DNA of 64,000 nt from an uncultured Eubacteriales bacterium (lineage in GTDB: Bacteria; Bacillota; Clostridia; Oscillospirales; Oscillospiraceae): positions 1 through 64,000 of the forward strand of contig URNZ01000002.1 of the NCBI GenBank assembly GCA_900549405.1, given 5' to 3'. The notes below the pieces were generated by a model. That model was not told the DNA's origin, did no database searches, and was given only the letters and a program-made list of their open reading frames with translations. The translations under genes and the position numbers were made by a program. Numbering within the stretch: position 1 is the first letter of the stretch; the number at the start of each line of letters is the position of its first letter. Of this stretch, positions 36,329 to 44,527 are shown piece after piece.

Positions 36329-37444
36329 TTGAAGAAAATCGTAGCCTTGACCCTCGCCTGTACCACGGCGATGGGCCTGTTCCTGTCCGGCTGTGCCATG
36401 GAGGATGACACCGCCGGTTCCAACAGCAGCAGCACCGGCACACAGCGTGAGGTGGTCGTGTGCGGCTGGGGTGAAAACATCGACGAGGACCTGTTTGACC
36501 TGTTCGAGGAAAAGACGGGCATCAAAGTGATCTATCAGACCGCCGAGAGCAACGAGATGATGTACTCCAAGGTGGCCATGGGCGGCTCCGGGTACGACGT
36601 GATCGTGCCCTCTGACTATATGATCGCCCAGATGGCCGAGGAGGGCCTGCTGGCCGAGCTGGATTTTGACAACATCCCCAATTTCAGCCTGATCGCAGAC
36701 CGGTTCAAGAACCTGCCCTATGACCCGGAGAACCTGTACTCCGTGCCCTATACCTGGGGCACCCTGGGTCTCATCTATAATCCCACCCTGATTGGCGGCG
36801 ACGTGGACAGCTGGGGCGCTCTGTTCGACAGCCAGTACGCCGGGAAAACGGCCATGATCGGCAATCCCCGTGACGCCATGGCCGCCGCCCTGATGTATCT
36901 GGGCTATTCCATCAACACCGATGACCAGACCCAGATCCAGGAAGCCTATCAGCTCATTGCCGACGCCAAGGCCAACGGCCAGTATCAGGGCTTCTTCATG
37001 GACGAGATCTATGATAAGATGGAAGTGGGCGAGACCGCCCTGTGCACCTACTACGCCGGGGATTACCTGTCCATGTATATGAACAACCCCGACCTGAAGT
37101 ATGTGGTGCCCAAGGAGGGCTCCAACTGGTTCGTGGACGCCATGGTGGTGCTGAAGGATGCCAAGCACAAGACCGAGGCGGAGGAGTGGATCAACTTTAT
37201 CTGCTCCACCGAGGCCTCCCTGCGGAACATGGACTTCATCTGGTACGCCTCCCCCAACCAGGAGGCCCTGGAGCAGTACCCCGCCTATTATGAGGAACAG
37301 ACCGGGGAGAAGCTGCCGGACGAGGTCTATCAGGTGATGGCCGCCCCCCAGGAGGTGCTGGACCAGTGCGAGATGTATCTCAACCTGCCCGCCGACACCC
37401 GTACCCTGTATAACGACCTGTGGACCCAGATGGGCATCGAGTGA
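36329..37444 (+). CDS. potD: Spermidine/putrescine-binding lipoprotein PotD
   Basis: 371-residue substrate-binding protein. The signal peptide (about 1-21) ends in LSGC, giving a lipid-anchored Cys, followed by a Ser/Thr linker. The mature domain has VVCGWGENIDEDLFDLFEEKTGIKV, GYDVIVPSDYMI and VPYTWGTLGLIYN, as in PotD/PotF. Acidic and aromatic residues typical of polyamine sites are present (for example EIYDKMEVGE). The start is TTG at 36329 with TGGGAGGA 8 bp upstream. Last gene of the operon, with a terminator right after. Confidence 0.93.
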   Translation: MKKIVALTLACTTAMGLFLSGCAMEDDTAGSNSSSTGTQREVVVCGWGENIDEDLFDLFEEKTGIKVIYQTAESNEMMYSKVAMGGSGYDVIVPSDYMIAQMAEEGLLAELDFDNIPNFSLIADRFKNLPYDPENLYSVPYTWGTLGLIYNPTLIGGDVDSWGALFDSQYAGKTAMIGNPRDAMAAALMYLGYSINTDDQTQIQEAYQLIADAKANGQYQGFFMDEIYDKMEVGETALCTYYAGDYLSMYMNNPDLKYVVPKEGSNWFVDAMVVLKDAKHKTEAEEWINFICSTEASLRNMDFIWYASPNQEALEQYPAYYEEQTGEKLPDEVYQVMAAPQEVLDQCEMYLNLPADTRTLYNDLWTQMGIE

Positions 37445-37456
37445 CCCAGACTTTAC

Positions 37457-37493
37457 AAAGCGCCGATCAGAGATGGTCGGCGCTTTTGTTTTT
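37457..37493 (+). terminator. pot operon terminator
   Basis: AAAGCGCCGA (37457-37466) pairs with TCGGCGCTTT (37477-37486), followed by TGTTTTT. Confidence 0.9.
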
Positions 37494-37554
37494 AAATCGT
37501 TTACAAACTGTTCTCGGTTTCGTGAAAACTCGACGTCTCGCTTCTGCTAGAATA

Positions 37555-37798
37555 GGGGCAGATCGGAGCTGAAACGCCCGGTCCGGCATCCGCCTGAAAG
37601 TCCGCGGCGAAAAAACCGCGGCCCAAAGCAAACAGAGAACATAGGCGCGTTTAAGCGCCGCCCACTGCCGCCCCCGGGCCGTGCCCCGGGGCGGCAGACC
37701 AAAAACAGCCCGCCCAATAACTGGGACGGTGAACATATAACGAAAATCTTACGCCCCGCCCGGCCCTGGACATCCAGCGCCGGGCGGGACTGTTTTTT
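37555..37798 (+). ncRNA. Candidate structured small RNA of about 240 nt
   Basis: No coding frame lies between the pot terminator and a second strong terminator at 37755-37798, so a separate transcript is implied. TAGAAT (37548-37553) could be its -10, although no good -35 is seen. The region folds into successive hairpins: CCGCGG/CCGCGG (37602-37621), GGCGC/GCGCC (37644-37659), CTGCCGCCCC/GGGGCGGCAG (37665-37697) and the terminator. Unpaired purine-rich stretches separate them. No known riboswitch consensus was recognised. It could also be a leader of the 37922 gene, though that gene has its own possible promoter. Confidence 0.4.
37755..37798 (+). terminator. Terminator of the candidate RNA
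   Basis: CCCGCCCGGC (37755-37764) pairs with GCCGGGCGGG (37779-37788), with an inner CTGG/CCAG stem, followed by ACTGTTTTTT. Confidence 0.85.
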
Positions 37799-37830
37799 GA
37801 AAATTCAGGGATAAAATCTCTCGCATTTCA

Positions 37831-37859
37831 TAGCATTTTCCCTTCTTTTGTGCTATACT
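37831..37859 (+). promoter_or_regulatory. Possible promoter of the exopolysaccharide operon
   Basis: TATACT (37854-37859) is a good -10. The hexamer 17 bp upstream is TAGCAT, a poor -35. Confidence 0.4.
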
Positions 37860-37921
37860 ACAAAATTAGCACTGTGCCGCCCTTTTTCGACGAGAAACAA
37901 GGGCTTTGGAGGGGGCTGTCT

Positions 37922-39304
37922 ATGATCCAGGAAAATCAGCGGCTGCTGAACCAGCTGAACGTCATCAGCGACGGGGTGCTGGTGCTGCTGTCCTTTTTGT
38001 TCGGCTATTGGGTGCGCTTTTATGTGTTGACCGGGGGGACCCGCTCGGTGCCCTTCCGCTTCTATCTGGCGGCGGCCTGTGCGTTAGTGCCCCTGCACCT
38101 GCTGACCTATAGCTTTGCCAATCTGTACACCCCCCACCGGAAGGTCCGGCTGGGGAGCGAGCTGCGCCGGCTGTTCTTCTGCAACTGCCTGGACTTTGTC
38201 ATTTTGCAGATGTTCCTCTATCTGCTGCGGGGCACCGACTTCTCCCGCATGGCCATGGCCCTGTTCTTCCTGGCGGTGAACGTCACCGTGGGCGGCAAGC
38301 GGATGGTGGTGCGCACCGCCCTGCACCGGTTCCGGGCCAGCGGCTATAACCAAAAGCACATCGTCATCGTGGGCAGCGGCGACATTGCCCGGGACTGCGT
38401 ACGCCGCATCCGCCAGAGCCCGGAGTTTGGCTACACCCTGCTGGGCTATGTGTCAGACCGGAAGAACTGGTCCGCCCTGCCGTACCTGGGCACCTTTGAC
38501 CAGCTGGACGGCTATCTGTCCCGGACCAAGCCCGACGAGGTCATCGCCGGACTGGGGGCGGAGGACTATGAGCGGATGCCCCTGGTCATTCAGGCCTGCG
38601 AGCACACGGGGACCAAGCTGTCCCTCATTCCGTTTTACGCCAAGTATATGCCGCCCCACCCCCAGTTCGACAGCTTGAACGGCCTGCCCCTCATCAACCT
38701 GCGGCGCATCCCCCTGGACAACCTGGGCAACGCCTTTATGAAGCGGGCCATGGACATCGCGGGCGCACTGGTGCTCATTGTCCTGTCCTCCCCGGTGATG
38801 CTCTTTGCCGCCATTGGGGTCAAGTTCAGCTCCCCCGGGCCGGTCATCTTCCGGCAGAAGCGGGTGGGCCTGAACAAAAAGCCCTTTTATATGTACAAGT
38901 TCCGGTCCATGCGGGTGAACGCCAGCTCGGACACGGGGTGGAGCACCAACTCCGACCCCCGGAAGACCCGGTTCGGTTCCTTCATCCGTAAGTTCTCCAT
39001 CGACGAGCTGCCCCAGTTTTTCAACGTGCTCAAGGGGGACATGAGCCTGGTGGGCCCCCGGCCGGAGCTGCCCCACTTTGTGGACCAGTTCAAGGAGGAG
39101 ATACCCCTGTACATGGTCAAGCACCAGGTCCGCCCGGGCATCACCGGCTGGGCCCAGGTGAACGGCCTGCGGGGGGACACCTCCATCAAGGAGCGCATTG
39201 AGCACGACGTGTATTACATCGAAAACTGGTCCATCCTGCTGGATATCAAAATTTTGTTCCTCACCCTGTTCAAGGGGTTTGTCAACCAAGAAAAATTAAA
39301 CTGA
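37922..39304 (+). CDS. Polyprenyl-phosphate sugar-1-phosphate transferase (WbaP/WcaJ-like)
   Basis: 460-residue initiating enzyme for exopolysaccharide synthesis, which loads the first sugar-1-phosphate on undecaprenyl phosphate. Four N-terminal spans are followed by a nucleotide-binding-like domain (IVIVGSGDIARDCVRRI, about 140-260). The catalytic domain (about 275-460) has KRAMDIAGALVLIVLSSPVM, FRQKRVGLNKKPFYMYKFRSM and FSIDELPQFFNVLKGDMSLVGPRPE (Asp-Glu pair). ATG at 37922 with GGAGGG upstream is preferred to an earlier in-frame ATG. It lies 17 bp before the polymerase gene. Confidence 0.92.
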   Translation: MIQENQRLLNQLNVISDGVLVLLSFLFGYWVRFYVLTGGTRSVPFRFYLAAACALVPLHLLTYSFANLYTPHRKVRLGSELRRLFFCNCLDFVILQMFLYLLRGTDFSRMAMALFFLAVNVTVGGKRMVVRTALHRFRASGYNQKHIVIVGSGDIARDCVRRIRQSPEFGYTLLGYVSDRKNWSALPYLGTFDQLDGYLSRTKPDEVIAGLGAEDYERMPLVIQACEHTGTKLSLIPFYAKYMPPHPQFDSLNGLPLINLRRIPLDNLGNAFMKRAMDIAGALVLIVLSSPVMLFAAIGVKFSSPGPVIFRQKRVGLNKKPFYMYKFRSMRVNASSDTGWSTNSDPRKTRFGSFIRKFSIDELPQFFNVLKGDMSLVGPRPELPHFVDQFKEEIPLYMVKHQVRPGITGWAQVNGLRGDTSIKERIEHDVYYIENWSILLDIKILFLTLFKGFVNQEKLN

Positions 39305-39321
39305 AAACCGGAGGCAACGCC

Positions 39322-41664
39322 ATGTCCAAGAAGAGACCCAATTCCGCCGCTGCGGCGGATCGGTTCCGGCCCGCAGCCTTTTTCCTGCCCGGGCTGGTCC
39401 TGTTCCTGTTCACCGCCCTGACTACCATCAACGCCATTAAGATCCCCGCCCTGCTGGCCCTGGTCGTAACGGCCCTGGCCCTGCTGGGCTGCATGCAGCA
39501 GCTGCGCCAGCGGCTGACCTGGATCGTGGCCGCCGTGGCCCTGTTCGTGGCCATCAACGGCATCTCCACCCTGTATTCCGTATCCGGGCAGTTCGCTCTG
39601 CAGGACTTTCTGCCCATCGTCTGCGCCTTCTGCGTGTTCGTGCTCATCCTGGCCTTTGAGCCGGGGCAGAAGGGCCTGATCGGCCGCCGGGCCGGGGGCA
39701 TGTTCGCCGTGAGCACCGCCCTGGCCTCTCTGCTGAGTATCGACCAGCTGTCCACCCGGTTCCTCAGCTCCCCCTTCCTGTGGCTGATGAACAAATTCAG
39801 CACCGACTATGTGGACGTGGGCGGCGTGGAGACCGGCGTGCGTATGGTGTCCATCTACCGCAACCCCAACATTTTCGCCGGGTGCATCGGCCTGGGCGTG
39901 CTGCTGTCCCTGGGGCTGGCGGTGACCGAGGAGCGGAAGGGGGCCCGCCGGGGCTATCTGGCCTGTCTGGCCCTGAACGCCCTGGCCTTTGTGCTGTCCT
40001 TCAGTATGGGCGCCAGCGGCGCCATCGTGGCCGCCTTCATCATCTATCTGGTTCTGGAGCTGCCCCAGCGCCGTGCCGGTCTGCTGCTGACCATGCTGGA
40101 GACCCTGGTCCTCACGGTGATCGCGGCCTTCCCCATCTATCTCACCGCCTTTGACGGCTGGAACGGCTTTAACCCCGTGCCCCTGGTCTGTGCCGTCCTG
40201 GCCGCCGCCCTGCTGATCGTCCTGGACGAGCGCCTGGGCCGGAAGCTGGCCGACGTCCTGTCCGGCCACGGCAAGATTTTCGCCGTGGTAGTGGTGGCCC
40301 TGGCTGCCCTGCTGGCCATCTATGCCTTCCTGTCCATGACGGTCACCGGAGGCACCACCCTGAACGCCGGGGAGCGCCTGCGCCGGTCCGCCTATCCCGC
40401 CGCCGGGACCTATTCCCTGGCGGTGCAGGCCGGCGGCGACGTGTCCGTGACCATCGAGAGCCAGAACATGCAGGACACCATGATGCACACCAGCTCTGTG
40501 CTGTATGAGGGCAGCGCCGACGGGGCCTCCTTCACCGTGCCCGAGGACAGCATGGTGGTCTATTTCAACTTCTCCGCCGACCAGACCACGGCAATCGACT
40601 CCGCCCAATTCCAGGGGGAGGCCGGTTCCGGCTCCGTCCCCCTGGGCTATAAGCTGCTGCCCGGCTTCATCGCCAACCGTATGCAGGGTCTGCGGGCCAA
40701 CCAGAACGCCATCCAGCGTCTGGTCTTCTTCCAGGACGGCATGAAGCTGTTCCGACAGAGCCCCATCCTGGGCCTGGGTCTGGGCGGCTTCCAGAACAAC
40801 GTGTACAGCGTCCAGAACTTCTATTACACCACCAAGTATATCCACAACCACTATATCCAGGCCCTGGTGGACACGGGCGTGGTCGGCTTTGCGGCCTTTG
40901 TCATTATGCTGCTGCTGCCCGCCGCCGCTGTGGTCCGGGCACGGGTGCGCCGGGAGGAGGAACCCCTCATCGCCCCCCTGGGGGCGGCCATGGTGTTCAT
41001 GGCGATTCATGGCGGCGTGGAGGTGGTGTTCTCCAGCAGCTATTTCCTGCCCATCGCCCTGGGCGTCATCGCCATGATCAGCCTGTGCTGCGGCCAGCCC
41101 ATGGCTCTGCCCTGCTCCCCCAAGGCGGGCAAGTGGGCGGTGCGCATCGCGGCCCTGCCGGTGCTGGCCTATGCCCTGCTGCTGGGGGGCAACCTGTTCG
41201 CCACCCGGCTCATCGCCCAGCCCACCTATGCCAACCTGTCCATGGCCATCGCCATGGACCCCTTCCAGCGGGACGACTATATGACCAGCTATGTGGTCAA
41301 CGCCCTCACCCAGGAGGACGTGCCCGACGCCGTCATGACCCAGGCGGAGAAGTGGGCCGCCAAGCTGGAAGAGGTGGACTCCAACAGTACCCCCCTCTAT
41401 CTGGCCCAGGCCTATTTCCAGCGGGGGGAGACCGACAAGGCCTATGCCATGCTGGAGAAGTATGTGGACTTTGTCCCCACCCAGGAGACCACCTGGGACG
41501 ACGCCTTCCTGCTGCTGTTCCAGTATTCTGACGACAGCCAGGAGTCCATGGACCACATCCTGGCCTTCCAGCAGCGGATGAACGACTGGAACGAGAACCA
41601 CATGGGCACCATCACCCTCAGCCCCCAGGTCCAGGCGGCTCTCACCGTCTTCACCATGGACTAA
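39322..41664 (+). CDS. O-antigen ligase/polymerase-family protein with embedded beta domain
   Basis: 780-residue Wzy/WaaL-type membrane protein. About ten spans occupy residues 20-350. An extracytoplasmic insert (about 355-435; GTYSLAVQAGGDVSVTIESQNM..., VVYFNFSADQTTAIDSAQFQG) looks like a small beta-sandwich. The ligase loop GLGLGGFQNNVYSVQNFYY...HNHYIQALVDTGVVG (about 486-520) is followed by further spans. A soluble tail (about 640-780) has TPR-like helices (TPLYLAQAYFQRGETDKAYAMLEKYVDF). It probably polymerises or transfers the glycan begun by the 37922 enzyme. ATG after a GGAGGCAACGCC site. Confidence 0.87.
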   Translation: MSKKRPNSAAAADRFRPAAFFLPGLVLFLFTALTTINAIKIPALLALVVTALALLGCMQQLRQRLTWIVAAVALFVAINGISTLYSVSGQFALQDFLPIVCAFCVFVLILAFEPGQKGLIGRRAGGMFAVSTALASLLSIDQLSTRFLSSPFLWLMNKFSTDYVDVGGVETGVRMVSIYRNPNIFAGCIGLGVLLSLGLAVTEERKGARRGYLACLALNALAFVLSFSMGASGAIVAAFIIYLVLELPQRRAGLLLTMLETLVLTVIAAFPIYLTAFDGWNGFNPVPLVCAVLAAALLIVLDERLGRKLADVLSGHGKIFAVVVVALAALLAIYAFLSMTVTGGTTLNAGERLRRSAYPAAGTYSLAVQAGGDVSVTIESQNMQDTMMHTSSVLYEGSADGASFTVPEDSMVVYFNFSADQTTAIDSAQFQGEAGSGSVPLGYKLLPGFIANRMQGLRANQNAIQRLVFFQDGMKLFRQSPILGLGLGGFQNNVYSVQNFYYTTKYIHNHYIQALVDTGVVGFAAFVIMLLLPAAAVVRARVRREEEPLIAPLGAAMVFMAIHGGVEVVFSSSYFLPIALGVIAMISLCCGQPMALPCSPKAGKWAVRIAALPVLAYALLLGGNLFATRLIAQPTYANLSMAIAMDPFQRDDYMTSYVVNALTQEDVPDAVMTQAEKWAAKLEEVDSNSTPLYLAQAYFQRGETDKAYAMLEKYVDFVPTQETTWDDAFLLLFQYSDDSQESMDHILAFQQRMNDWNENHMGTITLSPQVQAALTVFTMD

Positions 41665-41678
41665 AGCAAATAAAAATT

Positions 41679-41711
41679 GGCGCACACTCATCGAGTGTGC
41701 GCCGATTTTTT
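41679..41711. terminator. Bidirectional terminator between polymerase and glycosyltransferase
   Basis: GGCGCACACTC (41679-41689) pairs with GAGTGTGCGCC (41693-41703) with a 3-nt loop. T6 on the plus side and an A-rich run on the other make it bidirectional. Confidence 0.92.
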
Positions 41712-41715
41712 AGCT

Positions 41716-42870
41716 TCAAACAAGGGCGGGAGCGGGAGAGAGCAGCCGGTCATACTCCGCCATGACACAGGGGAAGACGGCCTCCAGGCGGAAGGGCTCC
41801 ATGGCTTTTTGTCCGGCCTGGCCCAGGCTCCGGGCCAGCTGGGGGTCATCCATTAGAATTTGAATCTGCCGGGCGCAGGCGGCGGCGTCCCCATAGGGAT
41901 AGAGCAGGCCGCTTTTCCCGTGGCAGATCAGGTCCCGATGCCCCTTCACGTCGGAGGCCACGGCGGGCAGGCCGCAGTGCATGGACTCCATCAGGTTGAA
42001 GGGCAGCCCCTCGCTGCGGCTGGAGGGGACCACGGCGTTGGCCGCGGCGTACCAGGCCGCCATGGACACGTGGCCGGGGAAAACCACCCGGCGCTCCACC
42101 CCCAGCTCACGGGCCAGAGCCTGGCAGGAGGGCAGCAGGTCCCCCTGGCCGGGGAGCAGCAGGGCCGCCCGCTCCGGCAGCCGGGCCAGGGCGCGGAGCA
42201 GCACCGCCTGGCTCTTCCGCCGGGAGAACTCCGCCCCATAGACCAGCAGAAAGCGGTCCGGGCCAAAGCCCAGCTCCTCCCGCAGGGCCAGCCCCGCCTG
42301 TGGGTCGGCCCGGTCCAGGGGGGAGAAGTCCACCCCCATGCCCGGGATGTTGGCCACCCGGCGGCCCAGGCGGTGGGCGCTGGCATAATCAAAGTCCCAC
42401 CGGTTCATGGTGAGCACCAGATCGGTGACGGGGGCGGTGAGCTTTTCCGCCCCGGCCAGCAGGGCGGTTTTGGCGGCGGAGGTGTTCTGATCGAATAAGT
42501 ACCCGTGGGCGATGCAGACCACCCGGGGGCGCTTGGACTTGGGCAGGGCCTCCACCGCCAGGCGGGTGAAAAAGGCGGCCAGGGCGGTGTGGCAGCTGAC
42601 CAGATCGTACTCCCCGGAGGCCAGCAGCCGCCGGATTTGAGCCGCTGCCGCCAGATTTTTTGGGGAGGTCATCTTCTTCTCCAGGGAGAGGGGGACGGCA
42701 CGGGCAAGCTCCGGCAGGTCCGCCGGGGCCCCGCCGCAGGCCCCGTCCACCAGATAGCCCCGATCCGCCAGCGCCCGGAGATAGGGCCGGTGAAAGTTGG
42801 CCAGATGGGACCAGGTGGAGGCGGTGAACAGAATCCTCCGCCCCGGCGCAGCATGGATATCGACGGCCAT
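41716..42870 (-). CDS. Glycosyltransferase family 4 protein
   Basis: 384-residue GT-B enzyme. The N-terminal acceptor domain has FTASTWSHLANFHRPYLRALADRGY. The C-terminal donor domain has FLLVYGAEFSRRKSQAVLLRAL, RRVVFPGHVSMAAWYAAANAVVPSSRSEGLPFNLMESMHCGLPAVAS, where the E-x7-E motif (SEGLPFNLMES) binds the nucleotide sugar. Probably adds a sugar to the glycan of the neighbouring exopolysaccharide genes, convergent to them. ATG at 42870 follows GAGGAGGTGG. The donor cannot be predicted. Confidence 0.88.
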   Translation of the reverse strand: MAVDIHAAPGRRILFTASTWSHLANFHRPYLRALADRGYLVDGACGGAPADLPELARAVPLSLEKKMTSPKNLAAAAQIRRLLASGEYDLVSCHTALAAFFTRLAVEALPKSKRPRVVCIAHGYLFDQNTSAAKTALLAGAEKLTAPVTDLVLTMNRWDFDYASAHRLGRRVANIPGMGVDFSPLDRADPQAGLALREELGFGPDRFLLVYGAEFSRRKSQAVLLRALARLPERAALLLPGQGDLLPSCQALARELGVERRVVFPGHVSMAAWYAAANAVVPSSRSEGLPFNLMESMHCGLPAVASDVKGHRDLICHGKSGLLYPYGDAAACARQIQILMDDPQLARSLGQAGQKAMEPFRLEAVFPCVMAEYDRLLSPAPALV

Positions 42871-42910
42871 GGGGCCACCTCCTCTTGAAAATCGTGATAA
42901 AATCAACCCC

Positions 42911-42939
42911 ATTTTAACAGAATGGGGCGTGGATTACAA
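42911..42939 (-). promoter_or_regulatory. Promoter of the GT4 gene with dyad
   Basis: Minus strand TTGTAA (42934-42939), 17-bp spacer, TAAAAT (42911-42916). The inverted repeat CCCCATT/AATGGGG (42907-42927) covers the -10. Confidence 0.55.
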
Positions 42940-43586
42940 GGCGGGGGACCGACCAGACAGATTTTCCCGCCAGAGGACATAGAAGGTCACGTCTGCCTCC
43001 GGGTCGGTGAGGGGGATGTTCACCCGTCCGGGGTAGGCGGCGTTGCGGTTTAAGAAGTAGTCGGTGGTGAAGCAGGGGAGGGAGGAGGCCCGCACCAGCT
43101 CGTCGAACACCGACTCCTCCGTCTGCACCAGGAATTTGGAGGCGGGCATCTTCTCCCGGCACAGGGCGTCCCAAAAGCCCAGCTGGGTGCGCAGAAGAAA
43201 GTTGAAGCCGTTGATGTCCCCAAAGGTCAGGCGCTCCCCCTGGGCCAGCTGGTGGTCTGACGGGACGCAGACGAACAGCCGCTCCCGCAGGAAGGGCCGG
43301 GCGGGGGCGTCCTGCGGCTGAAAGGGCAGCACGGCCACGTCGCAGCTGCCCTCGCGCCAGGCGGACAGCACCTCGTCATTCCGGCAGACGGCGGCGGAGA
43401 CCGTCATGTGGGGCCACCTGGCGTTTAATCGGGGCAGCAGCTCCCACAGGGGGGCGGGGGCGCAGGAGCGGACGGCCAGGGTGTGCTGCCGGGCATCAAA
43501 GGCCCGGACCTCTGTCACGGCCCGCTCCGCCTCCTCCAGCAGCCGCCGGGCCTGCTCCGCGGCCACCTTGCCCGTCTCGTTGAGAG
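42934..43586 (-). pseudogene. LysR-family regulator lacking its DNA-binding domain
   Basis: About 215 residues remain: the end of the HTH wing (LNETGKVAAEQARRLLEEAE) and the complete periplasmic-binding-like sensor domain (RSCAPAPLWELLPRLNARWPHMTVS..., LLRTQLGFWDALC). The first 55 or so residues, including the recognition helix, are missing. Reading upstream on the minus strand, the homology stops at about 43584, exactly where the aldo/keto reductase homology begins on the other strand. A GTG at 43566 could start a truncated peptide but it could not bind DNA. The gene once faced and probably controlled the reductase. Confidence 0.85.
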
Positions 43587-44318
43587 GTGGGCTATCGCAG
43601 CATCGACACCGCCCAGGCCTATTACAACGAGGCGGGCGTGGGCCAGGCCCTGAAGGAGAGCGGCCTGCCCCGGGAGGAGTTCTTCCTGACCACCAAGGTG
43701 TGGATCACCAACGCGGGCTATGACCAGGCCAAGGCGTCCATCCAGCAGTCCATGGACAAGCTGGGCACCGACTATCTGGATCTGCTGCTCATCCACCAGC
43801 CCTTCGGGGACTACTATGGCACCTATCGGGCCATGGAGGAGCTGTATGACCAGGGCAAGCTGCGGGCCATCGGCGTGTCCAACTTCGGCCCGGACCGCTA
43901 TCTGGATATCCAGCACTTTGCCCGCATCAAGCCCGCCGTGAACCAGATCGAGACCCACGTGTTCCAGCAGCAGAAAATTGCCCGGGAGTATCTGAAGAAA
44001 TACGGCTGCCAGGTCGAGTCCTGGGGCCCCTTTGCCGAGGGCCGGAAGGACATGTTCACCAACCCCGTCCTCACCGCCATCGGCCGGAAGTACGGCAAGA
44101 CCGCCGCCCAGACCGCCCTGCGTTTCCTGATGCAGAGCGACGTGGTGGTCATCCCCAAGTCCGTCCACAAGGACCGGATGCAGCAGAACTTTGATCTGTT
44201 CGACTTCACCCTGTCGGCGGAGGACATGGCGGCCATCCAGGCCCTGGACGGCGGCGAGAGCCTGTTCTTCTCCCACTACGACCCCAAGACGGTGGAGTGG
44301 TTCATGTCTATCCTGTAA
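43584..44318 (+). pseudogene. Aldo/keto reductase lacking its N-terminus
   Basis: About 245 residues from EVGYRSIDTAQAYYNEAGVG (strand with the catalytic Asp and Tyr) through TKVW, DLLLIHQPFGD, AIGVSNF and VIPKSVHKDRM (NADPH-binding). Complete family members have about 35 more N-terminal residues, including the first barrel strand. An in-frame TGA at 43581-43583 precedes the homology, and no ribosome site or promoter exists. The gene lost its start in the same deletion that removed the LysR HTH. Terminator retained. Confidence 0.88.
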
Positions 44319-44340
44319 ATTTCAGCTTGCAGTCAAAAAG

Positions 44341-44377
44341 ACGAGGTCCCCCGTATGCAGCGGGAGACCTCGTTTTA
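44341..44377. terminator. Terminator after the reductase fragment
   Basis: ACGAGGTC (44341-44348) pairs with GACCTCGT (44366-44373), with inner CCCG/CGGG pairing, followed by TTTAC. The A-run before it (44334-44338) allows use on the minus strand for the feo operon. Confidence 0.75.
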
Positions 44378-44380
44378 CTG

Positions 44381-44527
44381 TCAGCGGCAGGAGCCGCCTT
44401 TTTTCTTTTTTTCGCCGCAGTGGCAGCAGTCGCCGCAGCAGCGGCCCTTTTTGGAGGTGGCTGTGCGGAAGGCGAAGACCAGCATCAGGCCCACTCCTCC
44501 GCCGATCAGGATGTCCCAGCCGTTCAT
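44381..44527 (-). CDS. FeoB-associated Cys-rich membrane protein
   Basis: 48-residue protein with one N-terminal span (WDILIGGGVGLMLVFAF) and a cytoplasmic Cys-rich tail, CCGDCCHC followed by a Lys cluster and SCR. This is the usual small companion of clostridial FeoB, suggested to bind iron or act as an accessory of the pore. Its ATG overlaps the feoB stop (ATGA, 44524-44527), so it is translated with FeoB. Confidence 0.88.
   Translation of the reverse strand: MNGWDILIGGGVGLMLVFAFRTATSKKGRCCGDCCHCGEKKKKGGSCR

Noticed and set aside
37555..37798. Known riboswitch (TPP, FMN, cobalamin, c-di-GMP, c-di-AMP, fluoride) in the pot/exopolysaccharide gap.
   Set aside because: None of the consensus core sequences could be matched by eye.
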